Part shown: in pieces, positions 50,306 through 54,394 of the stretch | Layout of the letters: each line of letters opens with the position of its first letter | Position numbering within the stretch: the first letter of the stretch is position 1 | Source of the DNA: Oscillospiraceae bacterium | GTDB taxonomy: Bacteria; Bacillota; Clostridia; Oscillospirales; Ruminococcaceae | Direction of reading: 5' to 3' | Assembly: GCA_022770625.1 (NCBI GenBank) | Contig: JALEHK010000038.1 | Location: 1-54,394 of the forward strand | DNA length: 54,394 nt | Made by a program: the position numbers and the translations under genes | The notes under the pieces: model-generated | The model's database searches: none | Seen by the model: only the letters and a program-made list of their open reading frames with translations | Told to the model about the DNA's origin: nothing

Positions 50306-51247
50306 ATGTCTTTTGATAAGCTGATGGACCGCATTAAAGAAACCAAGAACCCGACCGTTGCCGGACTTGACCCCAACTTTTCCTATATTCCCGCTTTTAT
50401 CCGGGAAAAATACGCCGATATTTCCGACCCGCTCGAAGCAGCCGCCAAAGCTGTCCTCGAATTCAACTGCGGGCTGATCGACGCGCTCTGCGATATTGTC
50501 CCCGCCGTCAAGCCGCAGGCTGCCTATTATGAGATGTACGGCTGGTACGGCATGAAAACCTTTGCTGAAACGATTTCCTATGCGCAGAAAAAGGGAATGT
50601 ATGTGATCGCCGACGGCAAACGCAACGACATTGGCTCGACGATGGAAGCCTATACGACCGCGCATCTGGGCGAAATCGAACTGTACGGAAAGAAAGTCTC
50701 CCCCTTCGGCGCAGACGCGCTGACGGTCAACGGCTATCTCGGAAGCGACGGCATCAATCCGCTGCTTGCTCCCTGCGCAGCTTTAGATAAGGGTATTTTC
50801 GTCCTTGTCAAAACCAGCAACCCCTCTTCCGGTGAACTTCAGGACAGAAAGCTCTACAACAAAAAGGATTCTCCTTCCGGCAACGTCTATAAAGTCATGG
50901 GCGAGATGTGCGAGGAATGGGGCAAAAAGGTCCCCGGCAGCAAATACGGCTACTCCGGTGTCGGCGCGGTCGTAGGCGCGACCTATCCCGAACAGCTTTC
51001 TGAGCTGCGTGCAAAGCTCCCCCATACCTTCTTCCTTGTCCCCGGCTACGGCGCACAGGGCGGCGGCGGAAAAGGCGTTTCCGGTGCGTTTGATAAAGAC
51101 GGCCTCGGCGCTATCGTCAACGCTTCCCGCTCGATCATCTGTGCCTACAAAAAAGAAGGCTGCGACGAAACCGATTATGCCGGCGCCGCAAGAAGAGAAG
51201 CGATTCGGATGAGAGAAGATATCTGTTCTTATATCAACCTCAAATAA
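50306..51247 (+). CDS. pyrF: Orotidine 5'-phosphate decarboxylase (type 2)
   Basis: PyrF converts OMP to UMP. The 313-aa protein is the longer type-2 form. The catalytic D-x-K-x-x-D is in VIADGKRNDIGST, and TVAGLDPNFSYIP is near the N-terminus. The phosphate-binding end region includes FFLVPGYGAQGGGGKGVSGA. ATG 50306 follows GGAGG. It is third in the operon. Confidence 0.96.
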   Translation: MSFDKLMDRIKETKNPTVAGLDPNFSYIPAFIREKYADISDPLEAAAKAVLEFNCGLIDALCDIVPAVKPQAAYYEMYGWYGMKTFAETISYAQKKGMYVIADGKRNDIGSTMEAYTTAHLGEIELYGKKVSPFGADALTVNGYLGSDGINPLLAPCAALDKGIFVLVKTSNPSSGELQDRKLYNKKDSPSGNVYKVMGEMCEEWGKKVPGSKYGYSGVGAVVGATYPEQLSELRAKLPHTFFLVPGYGAQGGGGKGVSGAFDKDGLGAIVNASRSIICAYKKEGCDETDYAGAARREAIRMREDICSYINLK

Positions 51248-51338
51248 TTTCCGGGCGGGATGCCCCTGATATACGGCATCCCGTTTCCTGTCTCCTTCCA
51301 TCTATCCCCCGTCTAACAGAAAGGATCGTAACGAAATT

Positions 51339-54300
51339 ATGCCACTGAGAAATGATATTAAAAAGGTCATGGTTATCGGTTCCGGCCCGATTATTATCGG
51401 ACAGGCCGCGGAGTTTGACTACGCGGGAACACAGGCCTGCCGTGCGCTGAAAGAAGAAGGACTGGAAGTTGTCCTCTTAAACTCCAACCCGGCGACCATC
51501 ATGACCGACAAGGCGATGGCCGACAAGATTTATATCGAGCCGCTGACCCTTGACGTCTGCAAGCGGATCATCGAGATCGAAAAGCCCGACTCCCTTCTGT
51601 CCACCCTCGGCGGCCAGACCGGTCTGACCCTTTCGATGGAGCTGGCAAAATGCGGCTTCCTCGAGAGCCACGGCGTTAAGCTGCTCGGTGCAAATCCCGA
51701 AACGATCGACAAGGCGGACGACCGCCAGTGCTTTAAGGATACGATGGAAGCTATCCATCAGCCGGTTATCCCTTCTAAGGTCGTTACGACGGTCGAAGAC
51801 GCGGTTGAATTTGCAAAAACGATCCATTATCCCGTTATCGTCCGTCCTGCCTTTACGCTGGGCGGCACCGGCGGCGGTATCGCCGACGATGAGGAACAGT
51901 TGATCGACATCGCGACCAACGGTCTCCGCCTGTCCCCCATCACCCAGATCCTGGTCGAAAAGTGTATCTCTGGCTGGAAGGAAATCGAGTTCGAGGTTAT
52001 CCGTGACGCCAAGAACAACGTCATCACCGTCTGTTCGATGGAAAACTTTGACCCGGTCGGCATCCATACCGGCGACTCGATCGTTGTTGCTCCCGCCGTT
52101 ACGCTGGCGGACAAGGAGTATCAGATGCTCCGTACCGCCGCGATCAACATCATTTCCGAACTGAAGGTCGAAGGCGGATGCAACTGCCAGTTCGCGCTTC
52201 ACCCCGAATCGATGCAGTACGCCGTTATCGAGGTCAATCCCCGTGTATCTCGTTCTTCCGCACTCGCTTCCAAGGCGACCGGCTACCCGATTGCAAAGGT
52301 CGCGACCAAAATCGCGATCGGCTATACGATGGACGAGATCATCAACGCCGTTACCGGTACGACCTACGCCTGCTTTGAACCGGCGCTCGACTATCTGGTC
52401 GTTAAGTTCCCCAAGTGGCCGTTTGACAAATTTGTTTACGCAAAACGTACCCTTGGCACTCAGATGAAAGCGACCGGCGAAGTCATGGCGATCGGCACCT
52501 CGTTTGAGCAGGGAATCATGAAGGCAGTCCGTGGAATCGAGCTTGGCCTCGAAACGCTGACGCTGCCTGATTTTGAAAAGCTCACTGACGAAGAGGTGGA
52601 ACATCAGATCCACCAGCAGGACGACCAGCGGATCTACGCGATCTACGAAGGATTGAAACGCGGCTTCAGCGTTGAACACATCCATGAAGTCACGATGGTT
52701 GACGAATGGTTCCTGTATAAGCTTGTAAACCTTGTTCAGATGGACAAGGAACTGAAAGAGGGCGAACTGACCCTCGAAAAATACATGAAGGCCAAGAAAA
52801 TGGGCTATCTCGATTCAACGATCTCCCGTTTCTCCGGTCAGGAGCTTCCTGCTGTCCGCTATGCCGGATACAAGATGGTTGATACCTGCGCCGCCGAATT
52901 CAAGGCCAAAACGCCTTACTTCTATTCGACCTATGACGATGAAAATGAAGCGGAGGAATTTATTGCCCGTCAGGACACCGGCCGGAAAAAAGTTATCGTT
53001 TTCGGCTCCGGCCCCATCCGTATCGGTCAGGGCATCGAGTTCGACTACTGCTCGGTTCACTGTGTATGGGAACTGAGAAAGCTCGGCTATGAGACGATCA
53101 TCGCCAACAACAACCCCGAAACCGTTTCAACCGATTTCGATACCGGCGACCGTCTGTACTTTGACCCGCTCTGCAAGGAAGACGTCCGCAACCTGATCGA
53201 AACCGAAAAGCCTTACGGCGTTATCGTTCAGTTCGGCGGTCAGACAGCGATCAAGCTGACGAAATTCCTTCAGGAGATCGGTGCAAACATTCTCGGCACC
53301 TCTGCCGACGCGATCGATGAAGCGGAGGACAGAGAGCGTTTTGACGAACTGCTGGAACGCTGCGCGATCCCGCGTGCGGCCGGACATACTGTCTTTACGA
53401 CCGAAGAAGCGCTCCGGGTCGGAAACGAACTCGGCTATCCGGTTCTGCTCCGTCCGTCCTATGTCCTCGGCGGTCAGAACATGATCATCGCCTACAACGA
53501 TGCCGACGTCAAGGAATATATGGCGATCATCACTTCCCACAAGCTCGAAAATCCCGTCCTGATCGACAAATATCTTCAGGGTATCGAGGTCGAGGTCGAT
53601 GCGATCTCGGACGGCGAGGACTTCCTGATTCCCGGCATTATGCAGCATATCGAACGCGCGGGCGTCCATTCGGGCGACTCGATCTCTGTCTACCCCGCTC
53701 AGACGCTTTCCCACCATATCCGCCAGACGATCATCGAATATACCGCCCGGTTCGCACGGGAACTGCACGTCAAGGGCATGATCAACGTCCAGTACGTTGT
53801 TTACAACCACGAGGTGTACGTTATCGAGGTCAATCCCCGCTCCTCCCGTACCGTTCCCTATATCTCGAAAGTCACCGGCGTTCCGATGGTTCAGCTGGCG
53901 ACCGATATCGCGATGGGCGCGAAGCTGATCGATCTCGGCTACGGCACCGGCCTTTATAAAGAAGCAGGCTATATTGCCGTCAAGGTCCCGGTATTCAGCT
54001 TTGCAAAACTCAACAATGTCGATACGATGATGGGACCGGAAATGAAATCGACCGGCGAAGTCCTCGGCATTGCCCACACCCTTAACGATGCGCTGATCAA
54101 AGGTCTTATTGCATCGGGCAACGAACTGAAAAAAGAAGGCGGCATCCTGATCTCGGTCAGAAACGCCGACAAGGAAGAGGTTCTCGAAGTCGCCGACAAG
54201 TTTGCTTCGCTCGGATTTGATATCTACGCAACGGCAGGCACCGCCGCCAAGCTCAACCGCAACATGATCCCGGCCAGCGTTGTCAAAAAGATCGGCGAAG

Positions 54301-54394
54301 ATCCCGATAACAATGTCCTCACTCTTCTCGATTCGGGCAAGATCTCCTATGTTATCTCGACTTCGACCCACGGCCGTCAGCCGTCGCTCGATTC
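51339..54394 (+). CDS. carB: Carbamoyl-phosphate synthase large subunit, C-terminus beyond the window
   Basis: CarB makes carbamoyl phosphate from bicarbonate, ATP and ammonia supplied by CarA. The reading frame is open from ATG 51339 (site AAAGGA) to the last base: 1018 codons of about 1070. Both ATP-grasp halves are present, each with its opening motif: MVIGSGPIIIGQAAEFDYAG near residue 10 and VIVFGSGPIRIGQGIEFDYC near residue 550. LGGTGGGIA is in the first half. The allosteric C-terminal domain is cut near STHGRQPSLD. The glutaminase gene carA is not upstream in this operon. Confidence 0.96.
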   Translation, partial: MPLRNDIKKVMVIGSGPIIIGQAAEFDYAGTQACRALKEEGLEVVLLNSNPATIMTDKAMADKIYIEPLTLDVCKRIIEIEKPDSLLSTLGGQTGLTLSMELAKCGFLESHGVKLLGANPETIDKADDRQCFKDTMEAIHQPVIPSKVVTTVEDAVEFAKTIHYPVIVRPAFTLGGTGGGIADDEEQLIDIATNGLRLSPITQILVEKCISGWKEIEFEVIRDAKNNVITVCSMENFDPVGIHTGDSIVVAPAVTLADKEYQMLRTAAINIISELKVEGGCNCQFALHPESMQYAVIEVNPRVSRSSALASKATGYPIAKVATKIAIGYTMDEIINAVTGTTYACFEPALDYLVVKFPKWPFDKFVYAKRTLGTQMKATGEVMAIGTSFEQGIMKAVRGIELGLETLTLPDFEKLTDEEVEHQIHQQDDQRIYAIYEGLKRGFSVEHIHEVTMVDEWFLYKLVNLVQMDKELKEGELTLEKYMKAKKMGYLDSTISRFSGQELPAVRYAGYKMVDTCAAEFKAKTPYFYSTYDDENEAEEFIARQDTGRKKVIVFGSGPIRIGQGIEFDYCSVHCVWELRKLGYETIIANNNPETVSTDFDTGDRLYFDPLCKEDVRNLIETEKPYGVIVQFGGQTAIKLTKFLQEIGANILGTSADAIDEAEDRERFDELLERCAIPRAAGHTVFTTEEALRVGNELGYPVLLRPSYVLGGQNMIIAYNDADVKEYMAIITSHKLENPVLIDKYLQGIEVEVDAISDGEDFLIPGIMQHIERAGVHSGDSISVYPAQTLSHHIRQTIIEYTARFARELHVKGMINVQYVVYNHEVYVIEVNPRSSRTVPYISKVTGVPMVQLATDIAMGAKLIDLGYGTGLYKEAGYIAVKVPVFSFAKLNNVDTMMGPEMKSTGEVLGIAHTLNDALIKGLIASGNELKKEGGILISVRNADKEEVLEVADKFASLGFDIYATAGTAAKLNRNMIPASVVKKIGEDPDNNVLTLLDSGKISYVISTSTHGRQPSLD

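Noticed and set aside
51477-54371. Two long minus-strand frames (402 and 414 codons) opposite carB
   Set aside because: carB reads continuously with all its motifs on the plus strand; the opposite frames are codon-bias shadows.
1-54394. CRISPR arrays, IS elements, prophage genes, tRNA or rRNA genes
   Set aside because: I looked for repeat-spacer patterns, transposase or integrase motifs and tRNA-like cloverleaves (including GGTTCGAATCC arms) and saw none convincing.

Overview
The window looks like a chromosomal stretch from a low-to-mid GC anaerobic Firmicute, most likely a clostridial/Oscillospirales-type gut bacterium. The evidence is the prfA–Sua5–GNAT–coaE neighbourhood with DUF951, a clostridial-order Rnf cluster (C-D-G-E-A-B), a PyrR-attenuated pyrimidine operon, AGGAGG-type ribosome binding sites, frequent TTG/GTG starts and clear TTGACA/TATAAT promoters. 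I saw no rRNA, tRNA, phage, insertion sequence or CRISPR array. This assignment is inference from gene content only.

Layout. 1-400: two tandem small membrane-protein genes on the minus strand, one cut by the window edge and one apparently frameshifted. 584-6000: S1-domain protein, an antisense-overlapping hypothetical, DUF951, then prfA, Sua5, GNAT acetyltransferase and a dephospho-CoA kinase fused to a degenerate lytic transglycosylase. 6055-11900: M18 aminopeptidase, then minus-strand xanthine/uracil permease, NIF3-like protein with TrmK, a DUF1858 protein and MetA. 12128-16282: a polar amino-acid ABC transporter (binding lipoprotein, permease, ATPase) and an M14 carboxypeptidase. 16417-16884: a strong promoter, a roughly 190-nt structured leader and a 58-aa protein gene. 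16887-22697: a YesMN-type two-component system divergent from two alpha/beta-hydrolase esterases.

22696-30462 (minus strand) is the redox heart of the window: rnfCDGEAB, then a separate promoter and terminator-bearing leader, then apbE, an FMN-binding protein, a NusG-domain-II protein and a Gx-transporter family protein. RnfG, RnfD and the extra FMN-binding protein all carry covalent-FMN attachment motifs, and ApbE is the enzyme that installs such FMN. The block therefore reads as one flavin-based membrane electron-transfer module.

30686-41182: aldo/keto reductase; a DUF5685 / DnaJ-domain / membrane protein / XRE-regulator operon; DJ-1/PfpI protein; SGNH hydrolase and D-2-hydroxyacid dehydrogenase; M3 oligoendopeptidase; Nudix hydrolase; MATE exporter with an operator-like inverted repeat. 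41293-46387: a four-gene ABC export-type operon (ATPase, permease, GldG-like, DUF4340). 46390-48016: ferritin-like hypothetical, TspO/MBR protein and DUF4364 protein. 48212-end: promoter, PyrR-responsive attenuator, pyrR, pyrC, pyrF and carB (cut at the window end). carA and pyrB are not in the visible part of this operon.

Most notable items: the CoaE–pseudo-transglycosylase fusion, the structured leader upstream of the 58-aa gene, the apbE leader with its own promoter and terminator, and a terminator-shaped hairpin that buries the ribosome binding site of the ferritin-like gene.
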